The position numbers were made by a program, and so were the translations under genes. DNA of 64,000 nt. Source: Gnetum montanum. Taxonomy: Eukaryota; Streptophyta; Gnetopsida; Gnetales; Gnetaceae. The notes under the pieces were generated by a model that ran no database searches, had not been told where the DNA came from, and saw only the letters and a program-made list of their open reading frames with translations. Each line of letters begins with the position of its first letter. Position 1 is the stretch's first letter. The stretch is from assembly GCA_015680685.1 (NCBI GenBank), contig MNCI01009599.1, positions 140,079 through 204,078 of the forward strand, read 5' to 3'. Positions 24,651-35,110 of this stretch are shown one piece after another.

Positions 24651-24949
24651 CCATCTATATAATTCATGTAGGATGAAAGTCCAGTCTAGCTATAATGAAG
24701 AAATGCCACAAGGACTATTAACTTATAGTCAACTCCATAGCTGAGTGGCTCGAACACTAAGCCTTAGAAAATACCCTTCTTTTGAAAGAATAGTCCTATT
24801 AAGCCCTCACAAATACTTGTGTCTTTTGACCCTACTTGTCTTTCCTCTTCTGCAACATCCTTTGAGATCCCTTCAAATCAAACATCTTCTAAAGTGCACA
24901 TTATCATGTTGACCCACATGGTCATAGATTGGATAAAGGTTGGCCACCT

Positions 24950-25420
24950 TCCCATGAAGAGATTTGATCCTAGGAGTCCCCTCATTTACTTGTAAATCAT
25001 TGGGAATGAGCCTTGCAAGGATCTTCTAAACTTAGAATCTAGTTTCAATTTGATCTCTCATGAAACATACAAAGCCTGGAACCTACCGCCTCTTAAGAAG
25101 AGTAACATTCATCTTGAGTTAGTAGATTAGTCCATTCCCTTGGGATTGGTGAAGGATATTATGACCACTTTCTATGGGTGATTATATCCCATTGATTTCC
25201 TAGTAATTTTCATGTACAATTGCAATGGGAACTTCCCAATCATCATGGAAAGGGCTTGGCTAAGTACAATTGATGTGCGGTTGGAAATCAGATACCTCTT
25301 ATTGGAGATTTCCAAAGAAAATGACTTTGAAAAAATAGAGAGAAAGTGTGTTCCATGCATCATGTACAATGACATAGGGTGCCATTATGTGCAAAAATTA
25401 TGGATAGTTAAAAGTACAAT
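24950..25420 (+). pseudogene. pol: Aspartic protease remnant of element C
   Basis: NEPCKDLLN followed by FNLISHETYKAW (near 25030-25090) aligns with the active-site region of A, but D-S-G is replaced by N-L-E. The C-terminal segment NFPIIMERAWLSTIDVRLEI (about 25230-25290) has Glu for the usual Gly in I-M-G-R. The protease is therefore dead at two sites. The part 25212-25439 is open for 75 codons. Confidence 0.75.
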
Positions 25421-25959
25421 AATCATAGCATGCAGGTAGTGTGTGTATGTTACAAAATAGGAGGGTACCTAGTGGCTAACAGTTGAATTTGAAGTAGTTC
25501 AACATTGTGCATGAAACAAACTGAGAGCCTAACAAGTGCCTACATTAGAGGAATGGACAAAATAGAGCAAATCCATTGCTAACTCTTCGATTTACTTAAT
25601 GACACCAATTAGGGAGAGTTGAATATCCTTAAGAGCTTTAAACAGAAGTCCCTTGAGTTAAAAACTCTACCAGTTGGAATGGAATATGCTTTTTTGAAAA
25701 ATGAAAAGTTAGTTATCATCAATGCCAACCTTGCTCCTATGCAAAAAAAAGAAGCTATTGAAAGTGATTAACAAATGACCAACAACCTTTGCTTGGTATT
25801 ATCATGAGCTAACTAAAAGTGATCCAAGTATATGCCAACATCACATTTACACCAATTCCTCCATGAAACCAAAGAGGTAGTTGTAGTAGTAGTTGCACTC
25901 CAAACTGAAGTAGATCATCAAAGAGGAGATCAAACAACTCCTCAAGTTGGTATTCATCT

Positions 25960-26745
25960 ACCCCATTGCAGATAGTGAGTGGGTTAATCCACTCATCATA
26001 GTACCAAAGAAAGGTAGAAAATAGAGGGCCTACATCAATTTTAGGTTATTGAATATGACAACATACAAGGATCACTTTTCGTTGCCATTTGTAGACTAGG
26101 TGTTGGACACCATTTCTAGGCATTATTACTATAACTTTATAGATGGTAATAATGGCTATATCCAAATCCAAATAGCACTAGAGGATTAGGCCAAAACTAC
26201 ATTCATGAGTCCCTAGGGAACTTTCGCAAACGTAAAGATGTAGTTCAACCTATGTAATATCCCTACCACATTTCAACACTTGGTCTTAAGAATTTTCCAG
26301 TAGCAGATTGGTAGTGGGGTGAAAGTCTTCATGGATAACTTCTCTACCTATGGGGCTACATTCAAGCAAGCCCTAGACTATCTTAAGCAAGTCATGAAAA
26401 GGTGCATGAAGACAAACCTTAGCCTCAATTGGCAGAAAAGCCACTTGATAGTCTAGGAGGGCATTGTATTGGGACACAGAATTTCTCAATAAGGGATTGA
26501 GATGGACTTTGAAAAAATAAGGGTCATCCAAGGAATAACTCGACAACCAAGAATAGTCAAAGATGTAAGGTCATTCCTTGGCCATATTGGCTACTATCAA
26601 TGCTTCATCAAGAATTTCTCTAAGATCATCAAACCATTAGTGGAGCTAATAAAGAAGGATGCTTTGTTTGTTTGTACTGAAGAATACGAATGTTCATTCC
26701 AACAACTTAAGAAAAAGCTCATGGAAACTCTAATTCTATAAGAAC
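25960..26745 (+). pseudogene. pol: Reverse transcriptase of element C
   Basis: VPKKGRK and INFRLLNMTTYKDHFSLPF (about 25990-26090) open the domain. LCNIPTTFQHLVLRIFQ follows, and the catalytic box reads VFMDNF near 26323, so the second Asp of the YXDD motif is Asn. The connection is well kept at 26502-26741 (VKDVRSFLGHIGYYQCF). Stops are frequent. The changed catalytic box alone would abolish activity. Confidence 0.8.
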
Positions 26746-26749
26746 CTAA

Positions 26750-27180
26750 CTAATCTAGATCCTTCCACATCATGATAGATGCATTCAATTATGCCTTGGG
26801 AGTTATGGTTATGCAATTGGATGATCAAAAATTTCCTTACTACATCCACTGTGCAAGGTGAAGCATTGTGGGTGCACAACTAAACTACATCACCAAGGAG
26901 AAAGAACTGATGGCAATGGTGTATTTATTAAAAAAATTCAGGAACTATGTGCTTGGGTGCAAGGTGTTTGTGCGCATGGACCACAATGTAATCCGGTTCC
27001 TAATGAATAAGCCAATAGTAAGCTCCTATATCATATGGTGGCTGATGATCTTTTAGAAATTCAATCTAATAATGGTATATTGTAAGGGGACCAAGAACAT
27101 GGTTACTGATCACTTGTCTCAATTGAGATGGAACAACAAAGCATAGGAGAGCCCACTTTTAGATCAATTTCCTGATGAAC
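26750..27180 (+). pseudogene. pol: RNase H of element C
   Basis: MIDAFNYALG (about 26777) corresponds to MTDASNYALG in A. KEKELMAMVY holds the Glu, MDHNVIRFLMNKP follows, and VTDHLSQL closes the domain near 27120. A 62-codon open stretch covers 26868-27056. Other parts are interrupted by TAG and TAA. Confidence 0.8.
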
Positions 27181-27319
27181 TATTCTTTGCTGGAGCAATA
27201 ATTTAATAAGTACCCACTGAAACCAACTGATATGATGGAAGTCTCACCTACCTTTTCACTTAGGTCATGACATAGAAGTGGGACAATAGGAAGAAATAAT
27301 AGTTTCTTCACCAAGCAAA

Positions 27320-27761
27320 AAACTTCATGGAAATCAATGGATACTTTTATAAGGTGCATATTAATGGCCTAGTTAGATTGTTCATACTTGATGACAATCA
27401 ACTATGCATTCTCCAAGATGCTCATGAGGGTCCTTGTGGGGGCTACTCTGCTGGGAGATGCATGGCCATTAAAATCCTTGAGGAAAATTATTACTGGCTA
27501 ACACTTTTCAAGGATGCTCACCACTTTGTCTACTCCTATGATTGCTACCAATGCAATGGTGGGAGGATTGCTTGTATGGAGGGACATCAACAGTGGATCC
27601 AACCACTAGAGCCATGTGATATTTAGAGCATCGATTTCATGGGTCCCATCATTCCCATTTCTAATGAAAAGGCATACATTATAGTAGCTATTAACTATTG
27701 TACAAGTGGGCAAAAGTGATGGCTATCATTGATGGCACATCTTCTATGGTTTCTTGGTTTG
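27320..27761 (+). pseudogene. pol: Integrase of element C, truncated by element D
   Basis: The N-terminal zinc region is open at 27327-27626 (DAHEGPCGGYSAGR, CYQCNGG). The core starts with SIDFMGPIIPI at about 27630, carrying the first catalytic Asp. A frame slip follows near 27690. At 27761 the sequence changes to the TGCTAAAACACC terminus of element D, about 45 codons into the core, so the second Asp, the Glu and the C-terminal domain are absent. Confidence 0.85.
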
Positions 27762-29456
27762 TGCTAAAACACCACCAAATTCAAGCAACAACACTTCAAC
27801 TGTAGATTCGTCTAAGTGTCAACATAAGACAATTTTTTTCCAAGTGTTGTGTTATGCTCTCATCATGCCTGCTACACTCTAGAGCATAGCTAGCATAGCA
27901 TGAAGCTCATGACCAAATTTACAAGATTTTCTAAGTGTCAAATAGTAGCTATGAAAATTTTCCTAAGTGTCCTACTATGCTCTCCAGTGTAGTAGCACTC
28001 CATTGGCCAGTTTGTACTATTTTCAAGCTAGAGGTTATTAAGCTAGCTCAACATGAAAGAGGCATTTAGTAGATCCAACTCTTAAAGCTACCCCTCCTAC
28101 TATGCTCTCGAGCATAGCTGGCATAGCAAGAACAAGGATTGCAATTTTTGCCATATTTTTTTAAGTATCCATGTTATGCCATGTCCCATCCTACGATGCT
28201 CATGAGCGTAGCAAGTGTAGTAGCACTAAACTTTAGTTTTTTTGCAAAATTTGCCCAATTGTTGGGCTATGCTCTAGAGCGTAGCTAGTGTAGCAAGATA
28301 GAACTACCTCCAAAAGCTTCTAGAGCTTAGCACAGGCCTTCATTCCAGCTCCAGCACTCCTTTGGCAAGTAGGATCAACAACTTGCACTCTTTTTGTACC
28401 CCTCCTATGTCCCAAAAGTGTACCTACGCTCGATTCCACTTGAAAGAGGGCAAAGTGTAGTCCCAAAGTGTAGCCTCCAAATTGCTCTATTTTGCACTAT
28501 TTGTAGGTACATTGCGGTCTTGGCACATGCAGTGTTGGTAGTGTAGCCACAGTCTGGCAATCTCTCAAGGTCCAATGGAGCACACCAGAGCATAACACTA
28601 GTTGCTATAGTGGGAGGGTAGCAAAGGTCAGCATAGCCTCACCTACCCCCTTTGCCATGTGGTGCTTAATTCACACTTCACGCTAACCCTAAGCCTATAA
28701 ATACCCCTGCATTCCACTCTAAGGGTTGAAAATTCATTCTAGCAAAGGGCACTTAAAGAATTTGGCTAATAAATCCTAGTAGTTAGCATTTTTAGAGTAT
28801 CACTTGGTACCTAAGCACATTGAACATCCCACACACTAAAGCATATCAACACCTCAGCAACACCTTTGCATCCCATTCAGCACTGTAGTGCATCGCAACT
28901 TGTAGGACACCATAGCAGCTAACCCAGTAAGTATAGACTTCACAACAAACATCAGCCTTCACCCTAGGACACCCCAGAGACTATGGCTATGCTGCTACTG
29001 CACTTGCTTATATATCGCGTACCTTCTCAAAGCTCATTTGTAATTGCTACGCTCCCCATCTAGGGTGGTACCATTCTTTCTCTCAAAATTTGTTGCATTT
29101 TAAGCATTTTCTTTGACATTTAGTACCACACTCGTATTCTTTGCCACATTACACGTTTTTACACATTTTCATTGTCGTTCTCATGTCAGGAAACCCTGCT
29201 ACACTCAAGCTTAGTTGGTCCAAGTACTTCCAAAAATGCCTTTAGAATGCTTAGCATTATCTCAAAATGTTAGCTCTCACATGTTTTCTAACCATGCCAT
29301 CCACTGGTTGCAGCTAGCAAAGTTCCTATTCAATCAACAAGATCATCTAGGGCACTCCACCTCTATTTCCTAGCAAAGGCCCTTATGCAAAGGCGAGGTT
29401 GAGGTGCGCCTGTGAACCCCTCAGCATTCCAGCCACCAATGTTTTTGATTACTATA
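27762..29456 (+). repeat. 5' LTR of element D
   Basis: Starts TGCTAAAACACCACC, compared with TGAAACACCACTAAT at the E LTR start. It ends ACTATA, apparently decayed from a CA end, a few bases before the primer site. About 1.7 kb, like the E LTRs. The U3 holds at least five copies of a palindromic module around TATGCTCTAGAGCATA (27853-27903, 27968-28000, 28098-28130, 28190-28228, 28266-28300). Confidence 0.7.
28696..28703 (+). promoter_or_regulatory. TATA box in the LTR of element D
   Basis: TATAAATA followed by CCCC lies about 930 bases into the LTR. The E LTRs have TATAAATA boxes on their sense strand at 62611-62620 and 55011-55020, about 1.2 kb into the LTR. The shared motif supports a promoter and would place R-U5 in the final 500-750 bases. 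Confidence 0.55.
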
Positions 29457-29461
29457 GTTTT

Positions 29462-29480
29462 TTGGTGCTAGAAGGAGGGT
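29462..29480 (+). other. Primer binding site of element D
   Basis: TTGGTGCTAGAAGGAGGGT follows the LTR. E copies have TTGGTGCTAGAAGGAGG and TTGGCGCTAGAAGAAGGG at the same place. TTGGCGCTAGAAG-type sites are familiar from plant Tat-type gypsy elements. I do not assign the tRNA. The site differs from the tRNA-Asp type of element A. Confidence 0.75.
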
Positions 29481-30037
29481 CTTGCCATTTCCTTCTATGT
29501 TTAGTGGTAGTCCAACATGATCTTTGCACCTCTGTTTCTAGCTTCGAACTAGTGTAGATGTGATATCCCTATAGTTGTCTATGAGTCGATTGGTGTAGAT
29601 TGGTCCCAGTTGTCGGTTCCCTTGGAACCTTGCAGGATGGAAGACAAAGTATATTACATGCACTTAGACCCTAAACTCTGTGTGCTAGGGAGAATGTAGC
29701 TTGCCCTTAGCGTAGGAGCTTAGCAAGCTATAGCATAGTAAGTGTAGCACCAAAGTTGGACATTTTTCCGGTAGCACTCTTAGACTTAGCTATCATTTTA
29801 GCATTTCTATACTTAGCTATTTTTAGCAATTGTTATACTTAGCCATTTATTTTCTAGCATTGCATATTTTGCATTTTCTCATAGCAGCATGAACCCCAAA
29901 GAGCCTCAACCTCTATCTTAAGCATGGTTGTTGTTTGACCTGTTTAGCAAGAATTCACAATTGACATTCCTTGAGTCGGGGGCCCCATCTTTGTGGGAAG
30001 GAAATTCCTCAGGCTTGATAAATAATCTCCCAAGAAC

Positions 30038-32050
30038 ATGGTGCTCAACAAAGACAAATAGAACTTCCTTTGTGTGAAACTCTAGGTAGGCATCCCATTA
30101 GACCACCAAGAGCTAGAGTTAAAGTGAGGTGATGAGCTTGTACATCAAAATGGGAGGGAGTACGTCCCTACCCCTAATAATCTCATCCCCCTCACCAAGA
30201 CCTTTCAGTGGATGCTCAACCATCTCATTTGACTGAGTGGGTCAAATGAACATGACATAGTAACCAACTATGAGGAGCCCCTACAAGATGGGCAAGAGGA
30301 ATTTGAGGTTCACTTAGAAAATGAGAATCCCTTTTATGTATCTCTCTTGTTACCCACCTCTAATGTTTCTCCTTCATAGTCTTAGCCATCCACCTTCTTT
30401 AAGGCAGCAACGTCTCCCTTGTCACCACCTAGGCTGATTCCTATTATGGCAAGCCATCAAGCGCACACGCATCAAGGTGCAAGATCGTCTTTCATCCTAT
30501 CCTTTGTGGTCTCAGCACAATCCATGCAATCCTCTATGTTGATATCTATGATACTAACTTAGCCCTACATGCACATGATGCTAATGTCCCAGCCACATAT
30601 AAGTTAGGCGTCGTGTGTCTCACTTGTCTTTGTGGCATCCCTTATGATAGCCCAAGCCATAACCACGTGGTGGGGCCCTACTTCTATGCCCTTGGCACAA
30701 CATACGCAATAGCAGCATGTGTGATAACCTCTATAGTGGTACACTCAAAAGGCATCCTACGTGGTTGCACAGCCTACAATGGGATTGTATACCATTCCAA
30801 CAACACAGCAAACTACACAACCAACGTAGCTCGTTATACCCACACTGAGCCTAGATCAAGTGTTCTATCTCATTCAGACACTCATTGAAGAGGTCAAGTG
30901 GCTTAAGGCCACCTCCTCTGATATGGTCCAAATGATGTACTTCTGCTGAGATGACCCTAGTAGTCCTATTGTCCCATCACTGACCTTGCCTCCTGACATC
31001 CAACTTCCTTAGTTCACCAAATATAATGGTGAAGGAGATCCCCACACCCATTTAGTGATCTTCTGATCCAAGTCCCTTCTATTATAGGCATGGATGCATG
31101 TGATCATTCATGTGTTTGCCATGTCCCTAATTGTCAAGGTGCTAGACTAGTACCATGCACTCCCTAGGGCCTCCATATCTTTGTTGGAGGATTTGCTGAG
31201 CCAATTTGTCACTTGCTTCAAGTACAACTTGAAGCCTAACGTGACCCTAGATCAACTCATGTAGATCAAGCAGGGCCACTTAGAGCCTGTTCAAAAGGTC
31301 ATCCAATGATGGAGTGCTATGCTTAATGAAATTTGTGAGCCTATCATGGAAACTCACCTACTCGCCATTTTCAAAGGTGCAGTGAATGACTTCATTAAGT
31401 TGAAGTTATACTATCTTGCCTTGGACTCCCTAATCCAAACAATCACTTAAACGAAGAGCATTTAGGATGTTATCAAAGCTAGTAAGGATCTAGCTTATGT
31501 GGCCTACAAGAATTCACACACAAAGAAAGATAAGAAGAAGGGCAAGGCAACAACAATAGTTGCCGTAGTGGCCAATGAGGCCAAGCTGAACAACATCAAA
31601 CTAACAGCCAAGGCAACTAAGGCCTTAGCCAACAATAAAGTAACTGGCTTTGGCATTGCAGGGACCAACCAACTTGCATCATCGATGGCCGTGGGGCAAG
31701 CTACCCTAAGGCCAAACTTTGAATGCAAGGACTGCTCAAAGTATACACTGTTGCCCATCAAGCCGTTGGAACTTTTGGGTCAACTACTTGGTGCTAGGCA
31801 CATCCAATACAAGCAAACATTTGAAGATGCTCGCAAGCATCATGATTGCTATTGTGAGCTCCTCAAAAACCCATCATTAGCTACACTAGATGAGCCTCTA
31901 GTCCCAAAGCACTTCAGGTTGGACCAATTCTACCATTATCATCAATTGCCTAGCCATGACATAGAGTTCTGCATGACCTTACGGGATGACATACAACGCA
32001 TGATTGATCAAGGCCAATTGGTTCTTGATTCAACCAACCTAGTTCACTGA
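30038..32050 (+). pseudogene. gag: Gag of element D
   Basis: The frame starts at about 30038. NFLCVKL and LIPLTKTFQWMLNHL match the E copies (NFICVKI, IIPLSEHHHKLISH). The capsid-like domain is clear at about 31015-31440: FTKYNGEGDPHTHLV, YHALPRASIS, LLSQFVTCFKYNLKP, then LNEI and AIFKGAVNDFIK. This is the Retrotrans_gag pattern. The open C-terminal part (31499-32050, 183 codons) is lysine-rich and ends with YHYHQLPSHDIEFC and IQRMIDQGQLVLD, a degenerate version of the C-X2-H-X4-H-X4-C element of Tat-type Gag, with Tyr for the first Cys. A dozen or so stops break the earlier part. Confidence 0.8.
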
Positions 32051-33619
32051 AAAAATCAATCAATGAAGGTCTACAAAGACCCTCTCAACATAAGTGGTGC
32101 AGGCTATGTCATCAATGCCATTAGCATTAACAACAATGTAGGATCAACATGAGAGCCATTTGTGGTTCATGTGTCCTCTGACAACATTGGGGTCTCCTTA
32201 GCATCAACTAGTTGAAGGATCCCTTTTCTCATCAAAGCACCACCTCGGATGCCCATGACACCCTTTATGGTTAGGGCCTCATAGCACGTTTTGGTGGTAG
32301 CCACCTAAGCACCCTTTATCATTAGGGTTCTGCAGCGTGCGGACCCTTCCTTGAGTCTAGTGGTGGGGATTGTAATAGGCCTTGCTCATCCAAGGCCTCA
32401 TCCTACATACAACACCAAGCAGTTGAGGTGGTAGCCAAGAAGGCCTAATAAGCACCTCACTGACTGAATGATGAGGGAATGCATGGTGCTAGGTCCACCT
32501 AAGTCCATCCCCTTATCTATTGCTCCTATGGCCACATCAGCTAAAGCCGCTACCGCAAGCAATCAACAAACGAGCACTAGGGTTCATAGGCAAGCAAAAC
32601 AAAATAAGCCCAAGTCTCCTCCTTGGGAGATTCATCTCTTGGATCACATGGAGAAGATGAAGGCTAATAAGAAAACTGACAGTGGTAAGGACTTTCTAGA
32701 CACATTTTCACAAGTCAAGCAAGCTCTTAAACAAAAAAAAATACAACCTTGAGCCTATACAACCTGGTGATGATCTCCTCCACTCATCGTGAAGCACTAG
32801 TTCACATGTTGGCCTTAATTCCTATCAAGGAGGACATCTTGGTAGATGAACAAAGCCATCCACACTATGATACTTCCTCCTTCACCTCATGAATTGGGTT
32901 CAACACCTCTAACATTTTGTGATGAGGCAATTACGGTCAACCCTAAAAAGGGTTAGGTCATCACTATATCTATGTTTATAATCATTCGTGTAGAGTAATG
33001 TAAGATTTGCAGAGTGCATGTTGATGATGGGGTGGCGACTAATGTCATCCCATTCCTAGTCATTGACATGCTCGATCTTGCCAACCAAATCTAGTACACA
33101 AAGACAATGTGCCTTAAGTCCTTTAATGGGTCATGCATTGTTGTGATGGGAATGGGCACTATAGCCGTTGTGGTAGGGGAGTAATTCCCCACTAAGACCA
33201 AATTCATTGTCATCAAGGAGATTCCTAGGTTCAACCTAATTTTGGGAAGGCCCTGGCTAGCCTAATTATGGGCCATCTCCTCATCCATTCACCAAGAGAT
33301 CCACCTTCTGCATGAAGGTAGATAAGTGATCATACATGGTGACAACTCAATCCCTCCAACCATCAACAATGTTAACATAGACCAAGGGTCAGAGGTAGAG
33401 TTCCCTAATGACATGTTTCCCATTGAGGACAAGGGCCAAACTTGTCTAGCACACCCATTTGAAGAGCTAAAAATGGCTAATACCCTCCCTGAGGAAGCTC
33501 TATGGGTAGAACTACCCTTTAGCATCAACAATGAAGGTATAAGTGAATACTACCTTATGCTATTGAGGCCCTATGCACCACCTAATCCACATCAGGTTAG
33601 GAAGCAACTATGTGACTAA
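32051..33619 (+). pseudogene. Linker, aspartic protease and tail of element D
   Basis: The linker contains repeats of a PF[VLI][IV]K[VA]P motif (IPFLIKAPP, TPFMVRA, APFIIRV; about 32155-32335), also present in E. After a lysine-rich segment (32468-32752) comes a retropepsin: RVHVDDGVATNVIPFLV (about 33013-33063, D-D-G in place of D-S-G) and FNLILGRPWLA (about 33232-33265). The tail is open at 33326-33619 and ends LRPYAPPNPHQVRKQLCD before a stop. In ordinary gypsy elements RT would follow. Here a noncoding repeat array begins. Stops and a frameshift break the linker. Confidence 0.8.
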
Positions 33620-33859
33620 GGTACTCCCTTAGTTTAACATGTGCTAGGCACCTACTTGCCCTTAATTTTTGAATGCCTTGTTAGCCTTTTGCTCGCACAG
33701 CTACATTCTATGTGGTTGCTTGAGTTTTACATTATTTGCTTTGTTACATGTTCATTTCTTTTGCTTATGCATTTTCATTTAGTCTTCTTACACATTAGAA
33801 AAACATTAAAATCCATAAAAATCATAAAATTTAAAATTGCAAAAAAAATGAGACACAGC

Positions 33860-34290
33860 CTGCCATGGCCTTAAACTAGCAACCTTCCTCATAATGCCAT
33901 GGCTCCAAAAGGCTGTAAACTAGAACATGGCCTGTCATGGCCTAAAACTAGCAACCTTTTTATCATAACAACCTTAAAAGGCTTTAAACTAGTCCATAGC
34001 TTGTCATGACCCAAAACTAACAACACTTTTCTCTCACTACATGGCTCACCATGGCCTTAAACTAGCAACCTTCCTTGCATCGCCATGGCCTGAAACGGTT
34101 GTAAACTAACACATGGACTACCATGGCCTTAAATTGGCACCTTGAAGCACGCCATGGCCCAAAACTAGCAACATTTTCCTTTTTTTTCATTGCCTAAAAA
34201 GGCCTTAAACTAGCAATTTCCATGATCTGAAATGACCTTAAACTAGCAATGGTCCTTCTGCCATGGCCTTAAACTGGCATGGGGTCCACA
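33860..34290 (+). repeat. Array of CATGGCCTTAAACTAGCAAC repeats
   Basis: About ten degenerate copies of a unit near 45-60 bases with the core CATGGCCTTAAACTAGC, for example near 33862, 33930, 33990, 34045, 34110, 34150, 34195 and 34260. The related element E2 has the same kind of array in its 3' region (57495-58110), with the core CATGACTTAAACTAGC on its sense strand. The array lies after the last coding frame in both. Confidence 0.75.
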
Positions 34291-34479
34291 AGGGGCCTAA
34301 TAACATTAACTAGTTGCATTATCCACATTAAAATGTAGAAAAATAAACATGAAGTTCACAAACCATCCTCATCACAAAAGAAATTAGTTTTATTATATTT
34401 CTCTCAATAGGAGTACATAGCATGACCATGTGACAAAAATGGCCAAACTGCAAAATTACCCAACACCAGAGCTACATCA

Positions 34480-35110
34480 AGTTGGCTCAGCTGGTGGTGT
34501 CTGGTGAGGGTTGAGGCTTCTTCTTCTCCTCCTCTGCTACTCCACTGGTGCCTATGGTATCACTTGGTGCCTACTCCAAAGTAATGTGAAACAACAAATT
34601 CATCAACAAGTGCAAAACTACAATACAAAATTAATGTGCAAAACTGATACATAAGAAGCATAAACAAAAACAAAAGAAAAACTAACCCGAGAGGGTCTTG
34701 CATTAGACTCTAGAGCAATCAATCAAGGCCCTCCTCCAAGCATCGAAGGATCTCAACATCTAATAATCGTGTCTTGTCCTCGTGGCTGAAGTTAACATCT
34801 ACAAGGATTTTGTCCTTGTCCACAATAGTCCATGCAGGAGGTTACATAGAGAAGGTATTGTAGAAGTATCCCTTGAGGACAAGGTAATCTCTCACTCTGG
34901 TGATTCACTAACCATTGTATGTTGAGCAAATAGCTCGAAGGCCCAACTCCCACCAATCACCTCAATGAACATCCAGGAATGAGAAAAAAATTAACAAAGA
35001 AAAATTCTAACTATCGGGAGTGTAGCATTCCATCGCATCCAAAAATTGACCAATTTTGCCAAAGTGTTGGTTTTGGTCTGGACCACATTCAATGACTTTG
35101 CATTATCATT
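34480..35110 (-). pseudogene. Unidentified minus-strand coding remnant with possible introns
   Basis: Read from 35110 downward, NAKSLNVVQTKTNTLAKLV is followed after a T-rich gap by WWELGLRAI, RVRDYLVLKGYFYNTFSM and then VDKDKILVDVNFSHEDKTRL (about 34770-34830). A GTTAGTTTTT site near 34690 and a T-rich stretch before GGAG/TAG near 34570 could bound an intron. Beyond it, IGTSGVAEEEKKKPQPSP ends at a stop near 34490. I do not recognise the family. It could be an antisense ORF of element D (such ORFs are known near the 3' end of Tat-type elements), a 3' ORF of element B, or a host gene scrap. Three or more stops make it a pseudogene. Confidence 0.4.

Larger units (their letters stand above)
21386..27761 (+). 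mobile_element. Element C: A-family Ty3/gypsy element cut by element D
   Basis: C has a 5' LTR, primer site, gag, protease, RT, RNase H and the beginning of integrase on the + strand, all similar to element A but on the opposite strand. It ends abruptly inside the integrase core at 27761, where the 5' LTR of element D begins. The missing second half is not found to the right of D, so a later deletion probably removed it. All frames contain stops. Confidence 0.85.
27762..34440 (+). mobile_element. Element D: gag-protease LTR element without RT, RNase H or integrase (3' end lost)
   Basis: The 5' LTR (27762-29456), primer site (29462-29480), gag and protease are on the + strand. After the protease and a short conserved tail ending at 33619 there is only a repeat array. 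The next sequence I can place belongs to other material, so the 3' LTR is missing and the right boundary is uncertain (34300-35100). Gag, protease and array are homologous to the E copies at 50945-61667. The bases before the LTR (GTTTG, 27757-27761) would be the left target duplication. Confidence 0.75.

Noticed and set aside
30613-30888. 91-codon ORF in element D
   Set aside because: It lies in the region of D gag but in a different frame from the Gag motifs on both sides; a shifted reading by chance or a local frameshift.
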